A stretch of 64,000 nucleotides of DNA, taken from contig CM048842.1 of assembly GCA_026545765.1 (NCBI GenBank), forward strand, positions 29,065,167-29,129,166. Reading direction: 5' to 3'. Position 1 is the stretch's first letter; the number at the start of each line of letters is the position of its first letter. Shown here piece by piece: positions 22,439 to 33,300 of the stretch. The translations under genes were made by a program, and so were the position numbers. The stretch comes from Plantago major. Its lineage: Eukaryota > Streptophyta > Magnoliopsida > Lamiales > Plantaginaceae. Below the pieces are notes generated by a model. The model was not told where the DNA came from. It ran no database searches and saw nothing but the letters and a program-made list of their open reading frames with translations.

Positions 22439-23446
22439 TCAACCAGAAGATGAGGCTTTAGATTGTTTGCTTAGTCTTTCATCTTTACACCGTCTCTGAT
22501 CTCCCACCATGGATTCAAACACGTTGAGCAGACCGTCCAATCCCTCAGACGGATCCTCTCCCAAAGCCTTCAACGCGTACACAATGCTCTCAATTGTGGA
22601 CAAATATCCAGCCCTTGGCTGATTCCTCACTTCCCTGTACAGACTCAGCCTGTCTATATCCAACCGTATATGCGGCAACATCTTCAACCAGGGATTCTCC
22701 TTGTACATTCTCCTAGCCTTCGCCCACGTTCCATCCAACACGATCAAGTTCTTAACCTCAAAATCTACAACCTCCACATCAACTGATTCATCACTCGGAA
22801 ACAAAAGTGCCGATCCATGAGGAATTTTAATGTCAAACTCTTCACATTCACTGTCCTCTTTGCTGATATCCACAAGAAGCTTTTTCACCATAAAACTGTT
22901 CTCTCGGTTGTAGGAAGCAACAAACTGGTTGAAATCGGTTATGCTTGGCATTTCACTATGAGTAAAGGAGTTAATAGCTCCATATTGTTCAATCATAAAA
23001 TCAATACTCACGTCGTGTTCGCAAGTAAATGATCCCAAATCATATTTTTGAACACAACCATCGTAATTTCTTTTTGGCATTTCATCAAACAGGTGGTGGG
23101 CATCACGAAACCGGATAAGGAACTTGGCTTGGGCATTAACATCTGAAACGGTGATGATATGAACATTCTTCAGGCCAATTTTTGCAATTCGAGCTGAATT
23201 GAGAGGGTGTTTTTTCTCTAGGCCGTGTTGGAGAATAGTGACCGCAATGGAGTTGTGGAGAATGGGAGACTTGAGCCGGTTGCAGAGGCAAATGCGGGTC
23301 GGTTTCGAACAAACTGTGCAGGTTGGTCTCTTTATGGAAGAGGGTTCAGATACCATGTCCATAATTAGGGTTCGAGAAATGGGAATACTACTGCCGTGTG
23401 ATCGGTTGGGAAAGGAGAGTACTGCAGAGCTCCATGATAATACCAT
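22439..23446 (-). CDS. DTW-domain protein, tRNA-uridine aminocarboxypropyltransferase
   Basis: An intact single-exon ORF of 335 residues. DTW/TDD proteins transfer the 3-amino-3-carboxypropyl group of S-adenosylmethionine to uridine in tRNA (acp3U). Visible family marks are the N-terminal Cys cluster CTVCSKPTRICLCNRL (about residues 42-57), the block KKHPLNSARIAKIG (about 77-90), the signature DGTWAKARRM (about 239-248) and REVRNQPRAGYLSTIE (about 270-285). The first roughly 28 residues, before a second Met (MDMVSEPSS), are Ser-rich and lack acidic residues, so they could be an organelle-targeting extension. The alternative start is that second Met. No frameshift or stop interrupts it, in contrast to everything around it. 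It is likely an ortholog of the Arabidopsis DTW-domain proteins, but which one cannot be decided here. Confidence 0.9.
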   Translation of the reverse strand: MVLSWSSAVLSFPNRSHGSSIPISRTLIMDMVSEPSSIKRPTCTVCSKPTRICLCNRLKSPILHNSIAVTILQHGLEKKHPLNSARIAKIGLKNVHIITVSDVNAQAKFLIRFRDAHHLFDEMPKRNYDGCVQKYDLGSFTCEHDVSIDFMIEQYGAINSFTHSEMPSITDFNQFVASYNRENSFMVKKLLVDISKEDSECEEFDIKIPHGSALLFPSDESVDVEVVDFEVKNLIVLDGTWAKARRMYKENPWLKMLPHIRLDIDRLSLYREVRNQPRAGYLSTIESIVYALKALGEDPSEGLDGLLNVFESMVGDQRRCKDERLSKQSKASSSG

Positions 23447-23830
23447 ATTTTGGGGAACAAAACAAAATGCTTTTTTTACCTTATTCTTACTGTGTTGAAA
23501 TTGTGCCTTTTCAGTTACGAGTTCCCTACCATAACAAATGTATCATTTTAAATTTTGTAATCAACTTTTTACTACAATTTAATTTTAAACCACAAATGCA
23601 ATTAGATTTATAATGAAACTTTACGTTGAAAATTATAATTATATAATTTCATTTATTATTTCACATTTATAATTTAAGATTAAATTGTGATGACTGCAAA
23701 AAGTCAAAATAAAACATTTGTTTTAGGACGAAGATAGTAATTTACTAATGAATCTCGTGGGTCAATCCGCTCCTTTCGGTAATGGATAAAGTTGGGTTAT
23801 GTATGGGGATTTTTGGACTCTTTATAATAA
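23447..23830 (-). other. Upstream region of the DTW gene
   Basis: AT-rich non-coding DNA between the DTW start codon and the Helitron terminus. It should include the promoter and 5' UTR. I see no clear TATA box that can be placed. Confidence 0.4.
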
Positions 23831-23858
23831 CTAGTTACTGGCCCGTCGAGATTCGACG
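23831..23858 (-). other. Helitron 3' terminal hairpin and CTAG end
   Basis: On the minus strand CGTCGA-ATC-TCGACG forms a 6-bp stem with a 3-nt loop (plus-strand 23844-23858), 9 nt before the terminal CTAG (23831-23834). Confidence 0.65.
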
Positions 23859-24429
23859 AGTATTAGAGAAACATATATAAAAATGTCTCAAAACAATACA
23901 TTTATCATTCAAAAAAGAATGTAAAAAAAACATTATAGTACTTACATTATTCAAAATTCTAAACACATATATAATAAAGAGATTAATTAAAGTCAATAAT
24001 TTTCTGTAAAATAAAATTTAAATAAGAACTAACACAATGTGGTAATAGCAATCATTTATTGTAAACTATATATTCAAGTCTTCAAGGTTTATGAGGTAAG
24101 TTTTTTTAAATTACTTTATAGTTTGTCGAACACCTCTTTGTATACAACATTTGTAGTGGTATCATATAAGCATGTAATTGGGTAGGACCCAATCCGAACC
24201 CGTTAAAACCCGATAAATTATTTATTTACGGGTACGGGTTGGGTTCTATACCCGCACCCGTCCAAAACTCGTCCTGCCCAAAACCCAACCTGCACTAAGA
24301 CCCGTTCCGAACCCAACCCATACAGAACCCGACCCGTACCCAAATTTGACACACGATCTGCCCAGAATCTGACCTGTCCCAAATTTTCGTCAGGGGTAGG
24401 GTGAGTACCTAACCCTTCCCCACCCGACC

Positions 24430-24920
24430 CTAAAAAAGAATTTGTGAAAACATGTGGGAAATTGATTTCGTGAAATAAAAAAAAATCGCCCAGCTAGGGT
24501 GGGGTACTCCCTACACAACCAAAAAAGTTTACGCGAAAATATGTAGGGAATTGTTTTCGTGAGATAAAAAAAATTCGACTGGGATAGGATGGGTGGACAC
24601 ACCCCTCTACCAGACTCAAAATAAAATTCGCGAAAACGTGTGGGAAATTATTTTCGTGAGATAAAATATTTCACCCGGAATAGAGTGGGTGGGGTACCTA
24701 CCACAACACCCCCACCCGCCTGACAAAAAAAAAATTGTCTTGAAACATGTGCTAAATTGTTTCCGTGAGATAAAAAATTTTCACCTGGGGTACCCCACCT
24801 TCGTCCGACCAAAAAAATTTTTGCTCGAAAACATGCGGGAAATTGTTTTCCTGAAATGAAACATTTTCGCCCATGTAGGGTACCTCGCCCGACAAAAAAA
24901 AATGCGGGAAACTATTTTTC
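24430..24920. repeat. Degenerate minisatellite, about six units of 85-103 bp
   Basis: Units share GAAAACATGTGGGAAATTGT, TTTCGTGAGATAAAAAA and a CCCGAC/GGGGTACC-rich linker. Unit starts are near 24432, 24521, 24618, 24721, 24808 and 24892. The region to the left (24180-24420) is rich in ACCCG/GGGTA words. Confidence 0.75.
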
Positions 24921-25147
24921 CTGTTCTAATTTTGTTTCAAAACTCTGGGTTGAGTTCGGGTTCCAGGTCTTCCTGACTTTATTTGCAGGTTTGGTACAGG
25001 TTTTTACATTGTTGGTGGGGGTGCGGGTACGTGTTATAAAATCGTTAAAATTATCGGGTTCCACCCCACAAGTTTTGTAATGGGTCGGGTACGGGAATAC
25101 GGAATAGGGAATTTTTTGTCGCTCGTTAAACTCATTATCATTCTAGG

Positions 25148-25967
25148 TATTAATACCTTTTTCCCATATTCATTCTAGATAACATATTTGCCTCAATCAC
25201 ATGCTTCCGGAGATATGTTACTATAAGCCTTGTTCTATTGCAAAGTTCGGAAGCCTGATTAATGTTACGCAACAACATGATCATGCAACCAATTTTAAGA
25301 ACAATCATGTGGTTAGGAAGTCTAGAACAATTGATATTATTCAGAAACTCAAATGTGAACACTGCAGAGATACATCATTCACTCTACTCAAGCTATCAAC
25401 GCTTAATATTCAACGTACTCACCATGAATTTTGGAAATGACGTACTCATTAATCTCATTAACAATGTCATTTGCAGGTGCAAGAATGGTTCGATTAATGA
25501 TGTAATTTGGATCTAGTGACAGATTGGCAAAGTGCTCTAATAATGATGGGTACGTAATGTCAACAATGTTATTTATAGGATCACCTACCTTCTGATGAGT
25601 AGATCATTAGGTAGTTTTATATCAACCTCACTGTCATAATTTTCACCAGCAACACCATCACCAACTTGTAAAATCCACTCCTTGAACTGCCTGGTTTCGT
25701 TTATCTCGGCAGATGAATCTCCAGACTGCATGTGATGTAAAGTTTAATGTTAATCAACTCTATAGTTAATAATTTAACAAAACAAAAATATTGAAATAAA
25801 AAATTTACCTGCAACCTCAGGTTTTTAGTTAAATTGAAGACTTCACATGTTGCCATTTAATGGATGAGCATATGGATGCATTGTTATATCGTATCTGGTT
25901 CCTCCAAAAACCACAAGAAGAATATGACCGAAGTTTCCACCAAAAACAACCACAAGGCCACCAAAAG
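25148..25967 (-). pseudogene. Helitron Pif1-type helicase, C-terminal remnant
   Basis: Reading the minus strand from 25967 leftwards gives FGGLVVVFGGNFGHILLVV, then FNLTKNLRLQ (the LTKNMRL block of Helitron helicases). A spliceable gap follows (donor GTAAAT at about 25808, acceptor ATGCAG at about 25742), then QFKEWILQVGDG, TILAPANDIVNEIN and IMLLRNINQASELCNRTRLI. These are the Pif1-like blocks in their usual order. Stops and frameshifts occur between blocks, so it is a fossil. The N-terminal half (Rep and Walker motifs) is absent, cut off by the LTR at 25968. Confidence 0.85.
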
Positions 25968-28070
25968 TGTAACGCCCCGACTTTGAAGTTTTCAAAATGA
26001 GTAAATTTAAGTCAGGATGTCGGTCGAAAACAGAGTCGAAACGTTCAGTTAAACATGTGATGTTACAAACAACATTTCGTGCTGCAATTTTTGAAACAAA
26101 ATTATATATTTTTCAGCGAACAAACAACATGAGTTCCAACATTCTTGTGCTTTAAAAGCGGTTAAAAGTAACATGAATGACATGATTTTTGAAATACAAA
26201 AGAAGACATAAAAAAAAATCTCAAATCCCAACAATGCTCAAGGTTCGCTGAGTTTATCGGTTGTTCATTCTTCGCTGCCATCTCACCTACAATGAAGGGA
26301 ATAAAAAGAAGTGTGAGAAAAACCTCAATGAGTGTTCAAAGATTTTCGTGTCAAGTTTTCATTAAAATCATAAATATAAATATTGAAGAATATAAAATAG
26401 AAAATACTTTCAATACCATATACTTTTCATAAAAGCATTATTTCATGCCGCTGCTTATAACCCCATAGTAGAACAAGCCTTATGTCTACTAATAGTCGAT
26501 CAAACTATCCAGTCAGGACCCTGCCATGGTACAGGGGTTGAATTTTACTACCCAACTAAATCAGTGAAGACTTCTATCACTCGATTTATAGGGAATGGGT
26601 AAAGGAAATCAACAAGTAGCCCGTCAGACACAAGTAACCAAGCTACAAGCCAATTAACCTGAACCAACGTACGTATCTTTCTTGAACTGTCAATTAAAAT
26701 AAAATAATATAGATATAATTTGAACCGTCAATTAAAACAAAATAATATAGATATAATATATAAGTTGAAAACATATTAAAATACCTTCCAGGTTTTGAAA
26801 ATAATATAGATATAATTTTGTATAGAACACTCACTTTTTGAATGTTAGGAAGAGCAAAGATTACAAAGGAACTTGCAAGAGAAACTTGCTACTAACTTGA
26901 AGATAAGAGACTAGTAAATGAAGATTTTTTGGTGTAATATATTCTGACTTTGTGTGAGTAAAAGTGGCTGCAAGAAGGGGGTATTTATAGGGTGGATTGA
27001 GTGAAGATGAAAGGATTGAAGAGTTAAAAATAAATGGCAATTTAAATGGCTTAAATTGCACTTCAAACTCATTATAAAACCAACAATAAAGGTGCCAAAT
27101 TAAGAGAGACCTTTCACATTTTTTTTCCAAACATTTAAACACAATAACTAATGACAAATGATCAAATTTTTCTAGGAAATAAAGGTCAAAAACGTTTTTG
27201 CATAATTTATGGTCAATTGTACACAAAAAATAAAATGTGACACCAAACATGCAACATCTAGAACAACTAAATTGAACTCACAATTAGACATGCAAATGTA
27301 ACAACTAAACTGAAAATTTGACATGCATTGGTAATATTTAAACTTACAATTAGACATGCATAAGTACCATAAAAATGAACATAAAAAGATAGACGATAAG
27401 AAAGTCAGAACGTTGATCAAAACATAGTCGAAACATAGCATGTACATTCGACATTACGGGAGACCTTTCATGCCGTAGGATGATAGACAGAAAATTATTT
27501 TGTTTATTGAAGAATCATTAAGCATTCAACTTTAATCTAGCCTAAATCTTATTGAATGCTTCCTCTTAAAAACATTAATAAGCCACATACATAAAGATAT
27601 ACATTGATTAAAGAATGAAAAAGAGACTCTTCACATATTTCATCAATAAAGCACATACATAAAAACTAACATTTAAATTACATAATTAAAAAGTGACTCT
27701 TAACATATTAAGTTAGATAATTAAAAAAAAGTCTTTTCACATTAATTAAACATTATTAAAGACAAATTTAAAAGAGGTATTTCCTGTAAATACATCAACA
27801 AACTAATGAATAAAATATAATCAGATTTTTAAGTAGGACAAATCCCGAAAATATTTTCTCTTCTTCAAGAAAAAATTGTACAAAATAAATAACTACACAT
27901 TTCACAAATTGACAAGTTACATTGACTTTTAAAAAAAAATAATAAACTTTTAAAACAAACTTCACTATCAAACTAAAAATAATTCCAATATGCTTTCCTA
28001 CAAATACAGACACTAATAAATCATGCAAGTACAAAAAGTAATAAGGTATGTTAAAATTTTGGGTATCACA
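25968..28070 (-). repeat. Ty3/gypsy-type LTR (about 2.1 kb), inserted in the Helitron
   Basis: On the minus strand it begins TGTGATACCC and ends GGGGCGTTACA. Just upstream of its start (plus 28071 on) lies AATTCTTTTAAGGAGGGGTGAG, the usual polypurine tract next to Tekay/Del-type chromovirus 3' LTRs. The end GGGGCGTTACA is shared with the solo LTR at 56903-58953. It is therefore the 3' LTR side of a minus-strand element with no pol remaining. No credible coding ORF lies inside; AT-rich shadow frames were ignored. Confidence 0.65.
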
Positions 28071-28609
28071 CTCACCCCTCCTTAAAAGAATTTGGTAACC
28101 AAATTCACACTTCAAAATTATCTAAAATATTTTCTCACAAATCAACACACTTTTAATAAATCATAGAAGACCAAAAATACCAAGTTAACTTTTAAAATCT
28201 GGGGTATCACACTCACCCCTCCTTACAAGAATTTGGTCCCTAAATTCACACTTCAAAATTTTCTAAAACATTTTCTCAGAAATAAACACACTTTTAATAA
28301 ATCATACAACACCAAAAATTCCAACTTAACTTTTAAAATCTGGGGTATCACACTCACCCCTCCTTAAAAGAATTTGGACCCCAAATTCACACTTCAAAAT
28401 TTTCTGAAACATTTCTCACAAATAAACACACTTTTAAGAAATCATACAACACCAAAAATACCAAGTTAACTTTCAAAATCTGGGGTATCACATTCACCCG
28501 TCCTTAAAAGAATTTAGTCCCCAAATTCACACTTCAAAATTTTCTAAAACATTTTCTCACAAATAAACACACTTTTAATAAATCATAAAACACCAAAAAT
28601 ACCAAGTTA
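28061..28609 (-). repeat. Tandem array, four units of about 141 bp, spanning an LTR boundary
   Basis: GGGTATCACACTCACCCC starts at 28061, 28202, 28343 and (variant) 28483. On the minus strand each unit contains the end of the internal region with its PPT, the LTR start, and about 100 bp of LTR. The array stops at the MITE at 28610. Confidence 0.85.
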
Positions 28610-28717
28610 CTTCCTCCGTCCCGGGAATAGCTTCCCATTTTACCATTTTGGGTGTCCCAAACAAAACTTCTCATTTCCTTTTTTGGCAATCAATCATCCA
28701 ACTTTAACATTAAATTT
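28610..28717 (+). mobile_element. Stowaway/mariner-like MITE end
   Basis: After a TA dinucleotide (28608-28609) comes CTTCCTCCGTCCCGGGAATA, very like the terminal inverted repeat of plant mariner-type MITEs (CTCCCTCCGTCCC). Element E starts at 28718, so only this end is in the window. Confidence 0.5.
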
Positions 28718-30186
28718 TGTTAGGAATATCTATTTAGATTTTGATCAGTAAACCCGAATGACTTATCTTAGTTCAGAAAGGTAACTAGTACTCTTAGTTC
28801 ACTTGAACATTGTAAAAGATGAAGCTTACTAAGTATGTTAGTTTAGCAAATCTTGTATAGGATGGTAGGTCTCAGATTGTAATTTTTATATCTTTGAAGA
28901 AGACCAAGAAGCAAGCATCCAACAGAAAGGAGCTCATTTTTTAACATCAAGAGACTACACAAGATTGCTGAAGACTATGGAGAAATGTCTCCTCAGAGAC
29001 CTTGGCTCAGATACCTTGAAGAAATTAAGTGTCTTTGGAAGACAAGTATTTCAATAGGTTTCTGATACCCAATGCTCACTGAGTAAGGACATGCAAAGCC
29101 TCAGATAGCTTGCATTGTTCCGTTGAGACTACAGGACAAAAGATGATACACTGCATTTAATACGTAGACAGAGATGTCTGACCAAAAGAGGAAATCTCTG
29201 AAAAGAGACAAAACTCACTGCAGTACTATCTTCGGATATCAATAGTTTGAATTACATTGTGTCTAACAGATGCTATTCAAACGGCATGGTTTTCAACTAT
29301 AAATATCACCACTTAGAATGCTTGAAAGACACACGAACACCTTAGACTGATCATTACTTGCAATATACTTTCAAGCATACAAGCCTTCTATCTACTTACT
29401 CACTAGCTTATTGTTGTGACTAAAGCTCTTGAATTCTAAGTAGTACGAAAGTTCTAAGTGTCCTGATCCTTAAAAAAGAATTGCATAGTGTGAAAGAGTT
29501 GAATCCAAGAATAAAGTTGCGACTGATATCTGAGATTCATTCTCATGAACAACATCAAGAGTTGGCTCAGTAAAGAACAACTTACCATATATTGAAAAGT
29601 GTTTTAAGTAAGGTTGATTCTATAGAGCTCTCTTAGATAACTGAATAAGTTATAAGAGCTAGCTCACCTGACCAACTACCATAACCAACACTAAACAGGT
29701 GTTGAGCACATGAAGTACTTAGTTCGGGAAACTAAGGAATAGCTTAAAGGTTACTGAGTAGAGGAAGTACTTGACTGAGAAAGCCAGGGAATAACTCAGG
29801 GGGAACACTTGGTTGGGAACATAGTGTAAAAGAGATCAAGAGATAGTATTTTGTAAGGAGAACTCATCATCTTATCTTAGTGGATTCAAGACCTGAGAAA
29901 GGGCGAGTGAATTAGTTGAAGGATTACGCCACCTTCAGATACCACTATCAAGCTTTGTGTTATTTACTTACTGCACTTTACTTTTTGTTTATCTATTGCT
30001 TGCAAAGTATTTACACACCTTATTGCATACTGACACATGCACTTAATAAAAAAGTCTTCCGCTTTCTGATTATAAGTATTAGATACCTATAAAGATATCT
30101 GAGAAACTGTTTTATCGACAAAAGTTTGAAAAGACTATTCACCCCCCCCCCCCTAGTCTTTTACTTTGCCGTTATCTGGACCAAGA
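28718..30186 (+). repeat. Element E 5' LTR (1469 bp)
   Basis: It begins TGTTAGGAATATCTAT. The end reads GACCAAGA, with the terminal CA changed to GA. TATAAATA is at 29298-29305, two GGAAGTACTT-type units at about 29700-29800, and a C-run at about 30141-30153. Confidence 0.92.
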
Positions 30187-30188
30187 AG

Positions 30189-30200
30189 TGGTATCGGATC
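30189..30200 (+). promoter_or_regulatory. Element E primer-binding site
   Basis: TGGTATCGGATC, a decayed match to the initiator tRNA-Met complement. Confidence 0.8.
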
Positions 30201-30304
30201 AGGAGGTTCTTTAACCTTTTGCACTGAACCTAGATTCTAGATAAGTGCCTACTAACAGCTCACCACCTACACTTGCTTTGTTTTTTTAGTGTGTTTGCTG
30301 TAGG

Positions 30305-33300
30305 ATGTCTCTAAGAGATGCACCCACTCTTAAGCCAGAGAACTATGAGAAATGTAAGAACAACATGATGCTTCACCTGGAAGCTATTAGTGACGAGATG
30401 TTCGAAGTGATAAAGAATGGCCCAATTGTCATTCGACAAGAGAAGCAAGTTACTGAGGTTTCTAATAGTCGAGAGAAGGAACCTACTAATGTCGATGGTT
30501 CATCAACATCTGGCACAACTTCAATCGCAAGACCAACAGGAGCCATTGCTTATGAAGCGAAGCCCAAACATCTCTAGAAATCTGAAAATTCCAAGAGAAA
30601 CAGGTTGGATGGTCAAGAAAGAAACATCATTATATGTTCTAATCCAGATCACATACAGTGCAAACTGTGGGGTGCTAAAACGGCGAAATAAGCCTGGTCA
30701 CTGATTGAAGAAATCTGAGCCGGTACTGAGAAAACCAAAGAAAACAAGTTCGAAGTTTTGAAGCTCAAATTCCAAAATTTGAAACAAGGTCCTACTGAGA
30801 CACTTGAAGAATTTGATTTCAGGTTTACAACACTGATGAGTGAAATGGTTGCACTTGGTGAAAGTGAAAGATATTCGAACTCTGAAAAGGTTCAAACTAT
30901 CGTGAGAAGCTTAAATCAAAACTGAAAACATACTCAGTATTTCTATTTCAACCAAGGAATGCCTAACATCACTCCAGTGGAGCTTTTCTCACACTTGGCG
31001 ACTGCCAATTATGAGACAAAGCAAAGAGGACATATGACTGCTGAAACATCGCAAAATGTTGCTCTCATAACTCAAGGTACTTCTGAAAAGAAAGAAACCA
31101 AAGAGGTGTCAGCGGAAAATGCTCTTGCTGTAAAGCATATGAGAAAATACGTCAGTCAGGAAATTGAAAGAAGAAGGACCAAAGAGAAACTGAAAAAACA
31201 TCTAGGTCCCAACTGTCACTAGTACAAAAGTATACAGTTGACTAGCTCACTGAACAAGCCTACTCAGCAAGCATCAAATACTGAGGGGGAAGAAATCGAA
31301 AACGATATCTGTTTCTATTGTCAGAAACCTAGTCACTTCAAAAGAGACTGCCCAGCTTATAACAAGCTAAATACAGGTGACAAGAAAGATAGAATAAATT
31401 TCAAGAGAGGCCAGAGAGCTATGCTCACTGAGAAAAGGAAAAAGATCCAAATCCAACTGGATGCTATTGATCTTGACTTTGAGTCTGAGGATGAGGACTC
31501 AGATGATTCCAAACTACCTTCACCAGTGTTTTGTGGCATCACTCATGAATTGGTTGACTTTGGTCAAAAGAAGAAAGAAATGTGTGGAATTGTTGAGGAG
31601 GTCTATCTAGATTACTCCAACATCGAGCCATGCTTAATGGCAGATGAGAACACTCTAAACAAGAATCCAACGTGGCATTTTGATAGTAGATGTGGGAAGC
31701 ACATGACAGGAGACAAAGCAAATCTAGTCAACTACAGAGTATGCGATACAGGACCAGATATCAGATTTACCGGAGGAGAAGTGAATCCAACTGTAGGATT
31801 TGGAGATCTACAATTGGGAGCACTCACAATAAGTGGAGTACTACATGTGCAAGAATTGAATTATAATCTTCTTAGCATCAGTCAATTTGCTGACAAGGGG
31901 GTTCTCAGTGAAGATCAAATCAAATATCTACAAACTGATTGACAATGAGTCAAAGTAGGTAGTCTTGGTTGCTAGACGAAAAGGAAGTCTCTATGTTGCT
32001 GACTAGGCATCCGCCACAACTAAAGAATGCCTCATGGTGAGTCAATCTGGCTACACTGAAGAAAATTGTCTATGGCACAAAAGATGAGTCACTTGAATTT
32101 CAAAAGTCTGAACAAGCTAGCCAAGAAAGAATTGGTTGTTGGATTACCTAGGATGGCATACAAAAAGGATGGTGTAAGCTCAGATGCCAATTAGGGAAAC
32201 AAGATAAAAACATCTTTTAAGTCTAAAACTAGACATTCCATTGTGAGGCCACTGCAACTGTTACATATGGATCTCTTTGAGTCCTCAGTAACCACTTATG
32301 CAGGAAAGAAGTATGGTCTGGTTGTTGTAGATGACTACTCAAGATTCACTTGGGTTGTTTTTCTAAAACAGAAATCTGACGCAAAGGTCGAGATACCAAG
32401 CCTGCTGAATAAGCTTGAAGTCATGAAAAATGATAAAGTATTGGTGATCAGAATAGACCATGGTACTGAGTTTGTGAACCAGTACATAAAAGATTTTTGT
32501 ACTTGCATAGGAATACAATATCAACTATCTTCAGTAAGGACACCCCAACAAAATGGTGTTGCTGAAAGGAAGAATAGGACCCTAAAAGAAGCAGTAAGAA
32601 CAATGCTTGCTAACACTGAAATAAGTGAAATATATTGGTTTGAAGCTGTAAGCACAACATGCTACGCTCAAAATAGATGTTTGATCAACAAACACCATGA
32701 TAAGACTCCTTATGAGTTATTGATTGGTAGACCCCCTAGTATCAAACATTTAAAGGTGTTGGGTTGTAGATGTTTTGTTCCTAACAATGGAAAAGAATAT
32801 CTAAGAATATTTCAACCAAAGGGAGATGAAGGTGTATTTCTTGGTTATTCAATGAATAACAAAGCTTACAGAATCTACAACAGAAGGACACAAAAGATTG
32901 AATAATCTATCCATGTAGTTTTCTATGAAGGAAACAAGAAAGTACCCTTGTACGAAGAACTCTCAGATAAGTTCAAAGAACTTATGATCAAGGATTCTGA
33001 TGAAGAACTCTTAGACAGGTTCAAAGAACTTATGATCAAGGATTATGACCAAGAATCTCAGTAAGGAAATAATTCTGTCATTCACTTAGAGGATGAGTCT
33101 AACAAAGAAAGACAATCTTTGCCAAGTAACAATCAGATGACTCTAAGACATCATGAAGAGTTGCCTATGAGAAATCCAGAAATGGATCAAGACACTAAGA
33201 ATCTTCATCATAAAGAGGTAACTGAGCAGGCAGATGCTGTGAATCCTGTCTCAAATACCCAGGACACTGAACAAGTGTCAGATATCCCAAGCACATCCCA

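Larger units (their letters stand above)
23831..25967 (-). mobile_element. Helitron 3' part, truncated
   Basis: On the minus strand the element ends hairpin-GGCCAGTAA-CTAG followed by T, the classic Helitron 3' terminus (CTRR, insertion next to T). About 1.3 kb inward is the decayed helicase gene in the expected orientation. The 5' part is missing because a gypsy-type LTR starts at 25968 and no helicase sequence was found beyond it. The non-coding 3' part holds a degenerate minisatellite. Confidence 0.65.

Noticed and set aside
24180-24420. ACCCG/ACCCT-rich stretch resembling telomere repeat
   Set aside because: Words are irregular (CCCGAACCC, CCCGTACC) and never form consecutive CCCTAAA units.
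27795-28115. Minus-strand ORF of 106 codons and similar AT-rich frames at 26861-27447
   Set aside because: They lie inside the gypsy-type LTR, have biased Phe/Leu/Tyr content from poly-A/T runs, and match no motif.
28061-28609. Regular repeat spacing resembling a CRISPR array
   Set aside because: Units are 141-bp head-to-tail copies with no short repeat/unique spacer pattern, in a plant genome.
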